From Mimachlamys varia (Eukaryota; Mollusca; Bivalvia; Pectinida; Pectinidae): a stretch of 64,000 bases of DNA. How positions within the stretch are numbered: the first letter of the stretch is position 1; the number at the start of each line of letters is the position of its first letter. The stretch lies in NCBI GenBank assembly GCA_947623455.1, contig OX392527.1, positions 49,520,401-49,584,400 on the forward strand, read 5' to 3'. The position numbers and the translations under genes are program-made. This document shows, in pieces, positions 28,711-40,522 of this stretch. The notes under the pieces were generated by a model that was given only the letters and a program-made list of their open reading frames with translations, made no database searches and was not told the origin of the DNA.

Positions 28711-31700
28711 TTCCAAAATAAACACCTTATCACCAATGATCTTACCCCTACAATTTATTTTACAATGAAACTTCACCACCAATGATCTTACCCCTACAAA
28801 TTATCTTACAATGTAAACACCTTCACCACCAATTATCTTACCCCTACAATTTATCTACAAGATAAACACCTTCACCACCAATAATCTTACCCCTACAATT
28901 TATCTTACAATATAAACACCTTACCACCAATGGTCTTACCCCTACAATTTATCTACAAGATAAACACCTTCACCACCAATGATCTTACCCCTACAATTTA
29001 TCTTACAATGTAAACACCTTCACCACCAATGATCTTACCCCTACAATTTATCTTACAATGTAAACACCTTCACCACCAATTATCTTACCCCTACAATTTA
29101 TCTTACAATATAAACACCTTCACCACCAATGATCTTACCCCTACAATTTATCTTACAATATAAACACCTTCACCACCAATTATCTTACCCCTACAATTTA
29201 TCTTACAATGTAAACACCTTCACCACCAATGATCTTAACCATACAATCTATCTTACAATGTAAACACCCTACCACCAATGATCTTACCCCTACAATTTAT
29301 CTTACAATATAAACACCTTCACCACCAATGATCTTACCCCTACAATTTATCTTACAATGTAAACACCTTCACCACCAATGATCTTCCCCCTACAAATTAT
29401 CTTACAATATAAACACCTTACCACCAATGATCTTACCCCTACAATTTATCTTACAATGTAAACACCTTCACCACCAATGATCTTACCCCTACAAATTATC
29501 TTACAATGTAAACACCTTCACCACCAATGATCTTACCCCTACAATTTATCTTATAATGTAAACACCTTCACCACCAATGATCTTACCCCTACAATTTATC
29601 TTACAATGTAAACACCTTCACCACCAATGATCTTACCCCTACAAATTATCTTACAATGTAAACACCTTCACCACCAATGATCTTACCCCTACAAATTATC
29701 TTACAATGTAAACACCTTCACCACCAATGATCTTACCTCTACAATTTATCTTACAATATAAACACCTTCACCACCAATTATCTTACCCCTACAATTTATC
29801 TTATAATGTAAACACCTTCATCACAAATGATCTTACCCCTACAATTTATCTTACAATGTAAACACCTTCACCACCAATGATCTTACCCCTACAATTTATC
29901 TTACAATGTAAACACCTTCACCACCAATGATCTTACCCCTACAAATTATCTTACAATGTAAACACCTTCACCACCAATGATCTTACCCCTACAAATTATC
30001 TTACAATGTAAACACCTTCACCACCAATGATCTTACCTCTACAATTTATCTTACAATATAAACACCTTCACCACCAATTATCTTACCCCTACAATTTATC
30101 TTATAATGTAAACACCTTCATCACAAATGATCTTACCCCTACAATTTATCTTACAATGTAAACACCTTCACCACCAATGATCTTACCCCTACAATTTATC
30201 TTACTATATAAACACCTTCACCACCAATGATCTTACCCCTACAAATTATCTTACTATATAAACACCTTACCACCAATGATATTACCACTACAATTTATCT
30301 TACAATATAAACACCTTCACCACCAATGATCTTACCCCTACAATTTATCTTACTATATAAACACCTTCATCACCAATGATCTTACCCCTACAATTTATCT
30401 TACAATATAAACACCTTACCACCAATGATCTTACCCCTACAATTTATCTTACAATGTAAACACCTTCACCACCAATGATCTTACCCCTACAATTTATCTT
30501 ACAATATAAACACCTTATCACCAATGATCTTACCCCTACAATTTATCTTACAAAATAAACACCTTACCACCAATGATATTACCACTACAATTTATCTTAT
30601 AATATAAACACCTTCACCACCAATGATCTTACCCCTACAATTTATCTTACAATATAAACACCTTCATCACCAATGATCTTACCCCTACAATTTATCTTAC
30701 AATATAAACACCTTCACCACCAATGATCTTACCCCTACAATTTATCTTACAATGTATTTTCACCACCAATGATTTTACCTACAATTTATCTTACAATATA
30801 AACACCTTCACTACCAATGATCTTAACCCTACAATTTATCTTACAATATAAACACCTTACCACCAATGATCCTACCCCTATAATTTATCTTATAACGTAA
30901 ACACCTTACCACCAATTATCTTACCCCTACAAATTATCTTACAATGTAAACACCTTCACCACCAATGATCTTAACCCTACAATTTATCTTACAATGTAAA
31001 CACCCTACCACCAATGATCTTACCCCTACAATTTATCTTACAATGTAAACACCTTCACCACCAATGATCTTACCCCTACAAACTATCTTACAATATAAAC
31101 ACCTTACCACCAATGATCTTACCCCTACAATTTATCTAACAATGTAAACACCTTCACCACCAATGATCTTACCCCTACAAATTATCTTACAATGTTAACA
31201 CCTTCACCACCAATGATCTTACCCCTACAATTTATCTTATAATGTAAACACCTTCACCACCAATTATCTTACCCCTACAATTTATCTTACAATGTAAACA
31301 CCTTCACCACCAATGATCTTACCCCTACAAATTATCTTACAATGTAAACACCTTCACCACCAATGATCTTACCCCTACAAATTATCTTACAATGTAAACA
31401 CCTTCACCACCAATGATCTTACCTCTACAATTTATCTTACAATATAAACACCTTCACCACCAATTATCTTACCCCTACAATTTATCTTATAATGTAAACA
31501 CCTTCAACACAAATGATCTTACCCCTACAATTTATCTTACAATGTAAACACCTTCACCACCAATGATCTTACCCCTACAAATTATCTTACAATGTAAATA
31601 CCTTCACCACCAATGATCTTACCCCTACAAATTATCTTACAATATAAACACCTTCACCACCAATTATCTTACCCCTACAATTTATCTTATAATGTAAACA

Positions 31701-34560
31701 CCTTCACCACCAATGATCTTACCCCTACAAATTATCTTACAATGTATCACCTTCACCACCAATGATCTTACCCCTACAATTTATCTTACTATATAAACAC
31801 CTTCACCACCAATGATCTTACCCCTACAAATTATCTTACTATATAAACACCTTACCACCAATGATATTACCACTACAATTTATCTTACAATATAAACACC
31901 TTCGCCACCAATGATCTTACCCCTACAATTTATCTTACTATATAAACACCTTCATCACCAATGATCTTACCCCTACAATTTATCTTACAATATAAACACC
32001 TTACCACCAATGATCTTACCCCTACAATTTATCTTACAATGTAAACACCTTCACCACCAATGATCTTACCCCTACAATTTATCTTACAATATAAACACCT
32101 TATCACCAATGATCTTACCCCTACAATTTATCTTACAATATAAACACCTTACCACCAATGATATTACCACTACAATTTATCTTACAATATAAACACCTTC
32201 ACCACCAATGATCTTACCCCTACAATTTATCTTACAATATAAACACCTTCATCACCAATGATCTTACCCCTACAATTTATCTTACAATGTAAACACCTTC
32301 ACCACCAATGATCTTACCCCTACAATTTATCTTACAATATAAACACCTTCATCACCAATGATCTTACCCCTACAATTTATCTTACAATATAAACACCTTC
32401 ACCACCAATGATCTTACCCCTACAATTTATCTTACAATGTATTTTCACCACCAATGATTTTACCTACAATTTATCTTACAATATAAACACCTTCACTACC
32501 AATGATCTTAACCCTACAATTTATCTTACAATATAAACACCTTACCACCAATGATCCTACCCCTATAATTTATCTTATAACGTAAACACCTTACCACCAA
32601 TGATCTTACCCCTACAATTTATCTTACAATATAAACACCTTATCACCAACGATCTTACCCCTACAATTTATCTTACAATATAAACACCTTCACCACCAAT
32701 GATCTTACCCCTACAATTCATCTTATAATATAAACACCTTACCACCAATGATCTTACCCCTACAATTTATCTTACAATATAAACACCTTCACCACCAATG
32801 ATCTTACCCCTACAATTTATCTTATAATATAAACACCTTACCACCAATGATCTTACCCCTACAATTTATCTTACAATATAAACACCTTCACCACCAATGA
32901 TCTTACCCCTACAATTTATCTTATAATATAAACACCTTCACCACCAATGATCTTACCCCTACAATTTATCTTACAATATAAACACCTTCACCACCAATGA
33001 TCTTACCCCTACAATTTATCTTACAATATAAACACCTTACCACCAATGATCTTACCCCTACAATTTATCTTATAATATAAACACCTTACCACCAACGATC
33101 TTACCCCTACAATTTATCTTACAATATAAACACCTTCACCACCAATGATCTTACCCCTACAATTTATCTTACAATATAAACACCTTCACCACCAATGATC
33201 TTACCCCTACAATTTATCTTACAATATAAACACCTTACCACCAATGATCTTACCCCTACAATTTATCTTACAATATAAACACCTTCACCACCAATGATCT
33301 TACCCCTACAATTTATCTTACAATATAAACACCTTCACCACCAATGATCTTACCCCTACAATTTATCTTCCTATATAAACACCTTACCACCAATGATCTT
33401 ACCTCTACAATTTATCTAACAATGTAAACACCTTCACCACCAATGATCTTACTATTACAATTTATCTTACAATATAAACACCTTCACCACCAATGATCTT
33501 ACCCCTACAATTTATCTTCCTATATAAACACCTTACCACTAATGATCTTACCTCTACAATTTATCTTACAATATAAACATCTTACCACCAATGATCTTAC
33601 CCCTACTATTTATCTTACAATATAAACACCTTCACCACCAATGATCTTACCCCTACAATTTATCTTACAATATAAACACCTTCACCACCAATGATCTTAC
33701 CCCTACAATTTATCTTACAATATAAACACCTTCACCACCAATGATCTTACCCCTACAATTTATCTTACAATATAAACACCTTCACCACCAATGATCTTAC
33801 CCCTACAATTTATCTTACAATATAAACACCTTCACCACCAATGATCTTACCCCTACAATTTATCTTACAATATAAACACCTTCACCACCAATGATCTTAC
33901 CCCTACAATTTATCTTACAATATAAACACCTTCACCACCAATTATCTTACTCCTACAATTTATCTTATAATATAAACACCTTAACACCAATGATCTTACC
34001 CCTACAATTTATCTTACAATATAAACACCTTCACCACCAATGATCTTACCCCTACTATTTATCTTACAATATAAACACCTTCACCACCAATGATCTTACC
34101 CCTACAATTTATCTTACAATATAAACACCTTCACCACCAATGATCTTACCCCTACAATTTATCTTACAATATAAACACCTTCACCACCAATGATCTTACC
34201 CCTACAATTTATCTTACAATATAAACACCTTCACCACCAATTATCTTACTCCTACAATTTATCTTATAATATAAACACCTTAACACCAATGATCTTACCC
34301 CTACAATTTATCTTACAATGTAAACACCTTCACCACCAATGATCTTACCTCTACAATTTATCTTACAATATAAACACCTTACCATCAATGATATTACCCC
34401 TACAATTTATCTTACAATATAAACACCTTCACCACCAATGATCTTACCCCTACTATTTATCTTACAATATAAACACCTTCACCACCAATGATCTTACCCC
34501 TACAATTTATCTTACAATATAACCTTCACCACCAATGATCTTATCCCTACAATTTATATT
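28711..34560. repeat. 50-bp satellite-like array, ~117 units (array 3)
   Basis: Tandem units of 49-50 bp: AATATAAACACCTTCACCAC, CAATGATCTTACCCCTACAA, TTTATCTTAC. Common variants are AATGTAAACACC and a shortened CCTTACCACC. The strand shown is extremely G-poor (about one G to seventeen C per unit). A shared block with the rare variant AATGTATTTTCACCACC occurs at 30751 and 32436, a 1685-bp higher-order duplication. The junction with the 49-bp array at about 28710 is sharp. The far end decays from 34540 to about 34700. Confidence 0.97.
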
Positions 34561-35598
34561 AAAATGCCAAAAAAATCATCCTCATGATCTAAATTCTTTC
34601 TACAATGTTTTGAAATGCTTATCCTTACAATTTATATCACAGTGTAAATGAATTCACCAATAATTATTGTATCCCTTAATTCAAAATATTTGTGTTATTT
34701 ATCCTTATCTATCCTCTGCCATGGTTTTTATTCTCATAAAGAAACATAATATAATCCTTTTTAACATGATCAACTTACTTAACACAGTTCTATACTAAAT
34801 CTTAATTATTTCACATAACCAGAGCTCAATTTTACATGTACATCATTTCAACAAAAATCTGCTGTTTTAGAACTTAAATTGTACAATAATTTTTAATTAA
34901 TTTACATAATCAACCTGGTTAGAGCTCGTTAATACAGTTCTAACTGATTTTTACATTTGTTTATATTGACAGTGTACATATATATAATTATCTATAGACT
35001 ATAAAACAGTATATTTCTAGATGGACAAAGTACAATCATTTTCATGAAAAACATTAAATAAAGGTTTTTTCTACCAAGATTTACATTTTTTACATTTCCA
35101 AAGCTTGATTTATTACTAACAAATTGTTTTACAGCCCCTACCTTCTCAGAGCTCTCTAATCTAATTCTATATAAAAAAAATTCACGTTGCCTTCATGACC
35201 ACCCTTATACAAAATCCTAACAAAAATCACATTTTCTAACTTTTCAGGTATAAAATTTGTACATTTTATACAGTGGAAAAGCTTACTGCATGATTACAAT
35301 TAGCTCTGATATAATTTCTATCTTGATGGAATGTGAATTGATACAATTATCTAGTAAAGTTTACATAGCTTAGATCAACTAAGCTTGTTAAAAAAAATCA
35401 TCAACAAATGAATACTTGACACTAGAGCTTACATATCCAAATTTTCAAAGGAAAGACATACTTTTTTTCTCTTTTTTTTTTTCTTTTTTTTTTTACTCCC
35501 TTTGTATTAATTATGAAGTTAACATCACCCCCGCCCTCCCCACCCCAATTCTCTTTATCATGTTTTAGATTTGTACTTCAAAAAAATATCATATATTA
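34561..35598. other. AT-rich DNA with decayed array edge
   Basis: 34561-34700 still contains diverged remnants of the 50-bp unit (CCTTACAATTTATATCACAG near 34622). Beyond that the sequence is AT-rich with scattered AGAGCTC motifs near 34821, 34920 and 35150 that may be older satellite remnants, though this is weak. A T-rich run lies at 35461-35495. No gene is supported. Confidence 0.5.
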
Positions 35599-36450
35599 CC
35601 GGAATGCTGTTGCATGAACATTGTGCATTATGACACGGAGATCTCGCGCAGGAGATCTGGCCGTTATGAGCACGTGGTACCTTTGACTTTGGGCCGACAT
35701 GTTGGTATGTTTTATCTCATTGGGAACCAATTCAATCTTGGGGAACTGCAGCTTTTTTTCTGATATTCTTGTTGTTTTCTTTGACATCCATTTTTCCTGA
35801 AAATATCCTCGCTGAATCTTCAATTGAAGTTTTTTTTCTCTAAATATCTGAAGTTTTTTTTTTATATCAGTTTTGTTTCGTTCCGATATCCTTGCTTTTT
35901 TGCTGTAATATCCATGTTGTTAACTCTTTTATCGATGTTTTTTTCTGAAATCTTCTGCCTGGTAGTTCTCTTTTTGAAATATCCTTGCTTATTAGAAATT
36001 ATGAGTTATTTTTCAAACTATTATACTGTTGCACGGACACTGCGTTATGACGCGTAGATCTCGCGCGGGAGGTCTAGCCGTTATGAGCACGTGGTACCTT
36101 TGACTTTGGGCGGACAAGATGGTATGTTTGATCTCCTTGGCAATCAGGAATTGCAGTTGTTTTCCTATGTATCCATTTTTCCTGAAAACATCTTTGCTGA
36201 ATCTCCAATTGAAGTGCTTTTCTTAAAATATCTAATTTTTTCCGAAATATTTATTTTATCCTTTTTTTGAAATACAAGTTTTGTTCTGTTTGGATAACCT
36301 TGCGTTTTCTGTAAAATCCATGTTGCTTTTTCTGATATCGATGGGTTTTCTCTGAAATATCCTGAATGTCCTATTTTGGAATTATCCTTCCTTATTAGAA
36401 ATTATGATTTTTTTTCCCAACATCCTTGTTTTCTGTAATTTCCATGTTTT
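35599..36450. repeat. Tandem duplication of a ~425-bp segment
   Basis: Positions 35599-36023 and 36024-36450 align along their length. Shared landmarks are CCGTTATGAGCACGTGGTAC (35661 and 36080), TCCATTTTTCCTGAAAA (35788 and 36172) and CTTATTAGAAATTATGA (35988 and 36391). Each copy carries a small hairpin; in the first it is AGATCTC-GCGCAG-GAGATCT at 35639-35658. Small ORFs on both strands here are not conserved between the copies and are not genes. Confidence 0.75.
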
Positions 36451-36600
36451 CTTTTATCTCCACGTTTCTTACTGAAATTTCCTTATATTGTTTTATTCCA
36501 CTGCTATCTTTGTTGTTTCTGTTATATCCTTGTACTAATAATGTATAGAAAGAAAAATACAAAAACGTTTTGATAACAACACCAATTTTCATATGATATA

Positions 36601-36772
36601 CAGTCGAACATCATATCGTTATCTTGAAGTCAACGGGACCATATTAAAACTTCGAGTTATCAATGTATTCGTGAGTTTGGATGCTTGTTTAAAACTTGAC
36701 TAGGACTGGCAAAAGAGTTCGAATTAAGCAGGGTCTTCGAATACCACGAGTTCGAGATAACGAGTTCTACTG
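36601..36772. mobile_element. pogo/Tigger-like MITE (172 bp)
   Basis: Starts CAGTCGAACATCATATCGTT and ends AACGAGTTCTACTG, with imperfect terminal inverted repeats of roughly 30 bp (CAGTNGAAC...CGTTATCT). A TA dinucleotide lies on each side (36599-36600 and 36773-36774), the target duplication expected for Tc1/mariner/pogo elements. The interior (CTTCGAGTTATC, TCGAATACC) is typical of non-autonomous derivatives. There is no transposase. Confidence 0.8.
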
Positions 36773-36887
36773 TACACCAAAAAATAATAATTTAAAAGAT
36801 GAAAGGGGTCGCTACCAGTTATCATGAATGTGCACATACACATATTCCAACAAACGAACGGTTTCCCAAATTCTGATCAAGTAAAAA

Positions 36888-38248
36888 CAAGAGGCCCACA
36901 GGGCTTAACGATCACCTGAGTTTTCAAGTCAGGCAACATTTATATTTTAACACAATAGTTGCCTTTCAATGGAAGCCACTTTCTCAAATCAGGAAAGGGA
37001 AGCTGCCATGATAATACCCTTCCATCTATGAAGAGTATTTGATTCCAGCATATCTGGATTGGAAGACAAGAGGCCCAATGCGCCTTAATCATTTACATGT
37101 ATCAGCTCTCAAGTCATCCTCTGCAAACTTGAGAGCATACTTCAAACACATGTACATGCTAACATACAGTTTAGTATAACCAAGATTCTATTTATTACTG
37201 GAAGAGAAAGCTTGAAATTTGTAACACATTTGATCCTGGTGACTTTCAAAATGGTCAAAGTTTTTCATTTGAGCCTTTCAAAGAAGTATTACTTCGGGCT
37301 AAATCTCTTTACCCCAGGCCTTTAAGTTGTTCAGAAAAAAAAACAGTTAAAAGGGTGGGTTTTTTTTTTTTACAAATTTGACCCATGTGACCTTGGAAGT
37401 GGGTCAAGGCTATTTATTTGAACAAACTTAGTAGCCCTTTATCCCAGCATGATGCAGACCCAATATCAGTACCCTATGCCTTTTGGTTATTGAGAAGTTG
37501 TTTGAAGATTTTTAGCACATTTGACCCCCATGACCTTGAGAGTAGGACAAGGTTATTCATGTAAACAAACTTGGTAGATCTTCATATTAGCATGCTGCAG
37601 GTAAAATATCAGCACCCTGGGCCTTTTGGTTATTGAGAAGAGGTTGCTGGAGAATTTTAACACATTTGACCCCTAGTGTGACCTTGAACGTAGGTCAAAG
37701 TCATTTATTTTAACAAATAAGAATCCCTTCACCCCAGCATGCTGCAGTTCAAATAAAAGTACCCTGGGCTTTATAGTTATTGTGAAGAAGAGTCGCTGGA
37801 ATGTTTAACATTATTTGACCCTGTGACCTTGAAAGTAGGTCAAAGTCATTATCTTGAACAAACTTGATAGCTCTTTTTCCTAGCATGCTACAGGTGCAAT
37901 ATCACAAGTCTGGGCCTTTCAGATGCTAAGAAGAAGTTCATGGATGATTGTTAACATATCAGTACCCTGGGCGTTTGGTTGTTGAGATCGAAGAAGTTAA
38001 ATTGCTGGAATACAATAGTATTTCAACACTTATGACCCATATTACCTTGAAAGTAGGTCAAGGTCACTAATTTGACAAAATTTGGTAGTCCATCATCCAA
38101 ACATGCTTCTGGCTTAATATCATAACGCTTGGTCTTTTAAATTTGGTTATTGAGAAGAACATGAAAATACAAATTGTTTAAGACAGACGATGGACAAAAG
38201 ATTATCGCAATAGACAACTTTAGACTTCGTCTCGGGTGACCTAAAAAA
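36888..38248. repeat. Dispersed ~1.36-kb mollusc repeat element
   Basis: Begins CAAGAGGCCCACAGGGCTTA and ends near GTCTCGGGTGACCTAAA. The inside contains about five diverged subrepeats (~150 bp) built around GTGACCTTGAAAGTAGGTCA and GCATGCTGCAGG. A second partial head at 37065 suggests nesting or internal duplication. Related copies are at 49420-49880 (partial) and 52148-52638 (same head and tail). There is no coding capacity, and the mechanism of spread cannot be told from the sequence. Confidence 0.8.
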
Positions 38249-38542
38249 TCGGGGAAATAACAAAATTACTTCGTCAAAATGTGATTAAATATGCGCATGT
38301 TCACTTCACCGTCATTATAATTGGTCGAAATATTCAGTAGGCATTTTGAGTGGTAAAATTTAAGGACATATTAACAGAATAAGATATTTCTATTTTCAAT
38401 ACCTTCGTTTTAAAAAATAGATATCACAAATATTACGATCAAAACATAAATGTATTCCTTGTATTATTTTTTAGAATTTCTTTCAAAATTTAGATATATG
38501 TCTGCAGAAAAGTCTTAGCAATACTTTGAAGTAAGAATAGAC

Positions 38543-38549
38543 ACTCACC
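38543..38549 (-). other. Consensus splice donor just after the stop codon
   Basis: On the minus strand the sequence reads CTTCAG|GTGAGT with the exon ending at 38549, 22 bases after the TAA. This is a near-perfect donor, so the 613-aa gene probably has an intron in its 3' UTR. The distance is under the ~50-nt rule for nonsense-mediated decay. The acceptor was not identified. Confidence 0.5.
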
Positions 38550-40413
38550 TGAAGTCCCCGATTCCCCATGCTTACATGCCCCCGTACATATCAGGATAAT
38601 CCTGCTCATACTGCATCCCCTCGTAGCCTCCGTATGGTTGCCCACCGGATCCAAACATCCGTTCGTATTCAGCAGCCATCTCGAACGCTGCGACCCCACC
38701 TTGGTACATTTCGGGAATTGGCATTTTCTCGTGCCCTGGTGGTGTGGGGAAGAATTTGGCCCATTCGGGGAATCCGTGGTACGGGTCGTTTGGGTACCTA
38801 ATTCTCAATTGGCGGAAGTATGGCATGTCTTGAAACGTACGGCCCCTTATTACATCAGGCCATACAGCTGATTTTACTTTCTTCTTACCTTTACCCTTCT
38901 TGTCTTTTTTCTTGTCCTTTTTCTTTGTTTTCTTACTGGTTTCTTCGACAGTAACCTCGTCTGTTTCGGTGCGGACATCCTGACCCTGCTGTAGTTCTTT
39001 GGCCTCTGGTTGTTGGAGACCTTGTTTCCGGAGCTTTTCCTGTGCAAGAATGTGCTGCTTATAGAACTCCTCCTCGTCAGTACTTTTGTACGAGTTTGCC
39101 TCGTCACTCTTTACTCCAACAGAGTTTCCGCTGACGCGAGTGTCAAGCTCCTTGCGGATGTCCATCTCTTGAGACTTCTTTTTCTTCTTATCTGCCGCGC
39201 CTCCAGATTTACATTGAGATTTGACGGCTTTCGGAGACGAGTCTTTTGGTTGAACTTTTGTATCAAGTTCACTGCCAAGGGGTGCTAAGGATTTACGGCG
39301 AGAGAGGGTACCATCTGATCCCGTTGACATTTTACCGAGGCTTTCAGTTGGCTGAAGAGATGCTTGATCTGCATCGCGTGCAAATTGATGTCCTTGATCA
39401 AAGCCATCACTTTTGACATGATCATGCCGTTTTGTCTTTCCGTGGTCGCTTCCCAAAATGCCAGGAATTTTTGCAGCTTTCGTGAAAGGGTCCGTAGTTG
39501 AAAGTAGACCACTGTCCAAGACAGCCTTTGGTTCATCGTGATCATGCCGTTTGGTCGTACTGAAATCGCTTCCTAATATACCAGGAATCTTTGCGGCTTT
39601 ATTGAATGGATCATTGGTTGAAAGTAGACCGCTGTCCAAGGCAGTCTTTGGCTCATCATGATCATGCCGTTTTGTCTTTCCGTGGTCGCTTCCCAATATG
39701 CCAGGAATCTTTGCGGCTTTCGTGAAAGGGTCCTTGGTTGAAAGTAGACCGCTGTCCAAGACAGCCTTTGGTTCATCGTGATCATGCCGTTTGGTCGTAC
39801 TGAATTCGCTTCCCAATATTCCAGGAATCTTTGCGGCTTTGTTGAATGGATCATTGGTTGAAAGTAGACCGCTGTCCAAGGCAGCCTTTGGTTCACCATG
39901 GTCATGCCGTTTTGTCTTTCCGTGGTCGCTTCCCAATATTCCAGGAATCTTTGCGGCTTTAGTAAAAGGATCCTTGGTTGGAAAACCTGTATCTACGATA
40001 CTCTTCGGTTCATCGTGGTCATGCCTTTTGGTCTTTCCGTGATCACTTCCAAATATTTCCGGGATTTTAGCGGTTTTTGTGAATGGATCCTTTCTTGGAA
40101 GTTCAATGTCTAAGGCACTTTTTGGTGCCTCATGGTTATGCCTCTTGGTTTTAGAGAGACTGTTTCCAGGTATTCCCGGAATCTTACCGGCCTTGTTAAA
40201 AGGATCTCGTTTTGGAACTGTGACGTTCTCTGCACTGTGGAGTGGTGCTAATGCTTTCCTGCGTGTGAGAGTCCCGTCTGAATCTGTGGACAATTGACTC
40301 AGGCTCCCGGCTTTCCTGGAGCTGTCGAGCGAATGTTGCTGTCCTAAATTAGGTACTTTACCTCTTTTAGCCATATTTCCCTTCCCTGAGGAAGGGAAAG
40401 ACGTTAAGGACAT
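38549..40413 (-). CDS. Unrecognised 613-aa protein with seven 40-residue repeats
   Basis: A single open frame runs from the ATG at 40413-40411 to TAA at 38574-38572; the feature extends to a splice donor at 38549. I do not recognise the family. Residues ~69-335 hold seven tandem units of about 40 residues with the skeleton DPFxKxxKIPxIxGS...TKRHDHxEPK. Units 3-7 alternate between a DHGK and an FSTT form (80-residue superrepeat). A motif SDGTLxRRKxLAPL occurs on both sides of the array (residues ~45-58 and ~367-379). Residues ~408-414 and ~494-514 are Lys-rich; the latter could be a nuclear or RNA-binding signal. Residues ~518-570 are aromatic and Pro-rich (WPDVIRGRTF, FPEWAKFFPTPPG) and look like the one folded module. 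The tail is Gly/Tyr/Met-rich. No signal peptide or membrane segment is seen. Met14 (MAKRGK) is an alternative start. The 120-bp DNA period makes shadow ORFs in other frames. Confidence 0.85.
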
Positions 40414-40480
40414 TTTCTGCGGGAAAATGCCGATAAAATCACAAGCGCGTTGCTTAATGTGCGTAGTTGCGATGGATAAT

Positions 40481-40522
40481 CACGTGTGATTGATTATGAC
40501 GTCATCGGTGATTGTGATGTCA
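40481..40522 (-). promoter_or_regulatory. E-box, CRE and CRE-like cluster upstream of the 613-aa gene
   Basis: CACGTG (40481-40486), the full palindromic cAMP response element TGACGTCA (40497-40504) and a variant TGATGTCA (40515-40522) lie within 42 bp, 70-110 bp upstream of the ATG at 40413. Such spacing fits a proximal promoter. A CCCGCAG just before the ATG could alternatively be a splice acceptor, in which case the cluster would be intronic. Confidence 0.5.

Noticed and set aside
6581..34560. CRISPR-like direct repeats
   Set aside because: Units are tandem with no unique spacers, in eukaryotic DNA with spliced genes.
39573..39905. 110-aa minus ORF and antisense ORFs in 38568-40297
   Set aside because: Shadows of the 120-bp-periodic coding repeat of the 613-aa gene in other frames.
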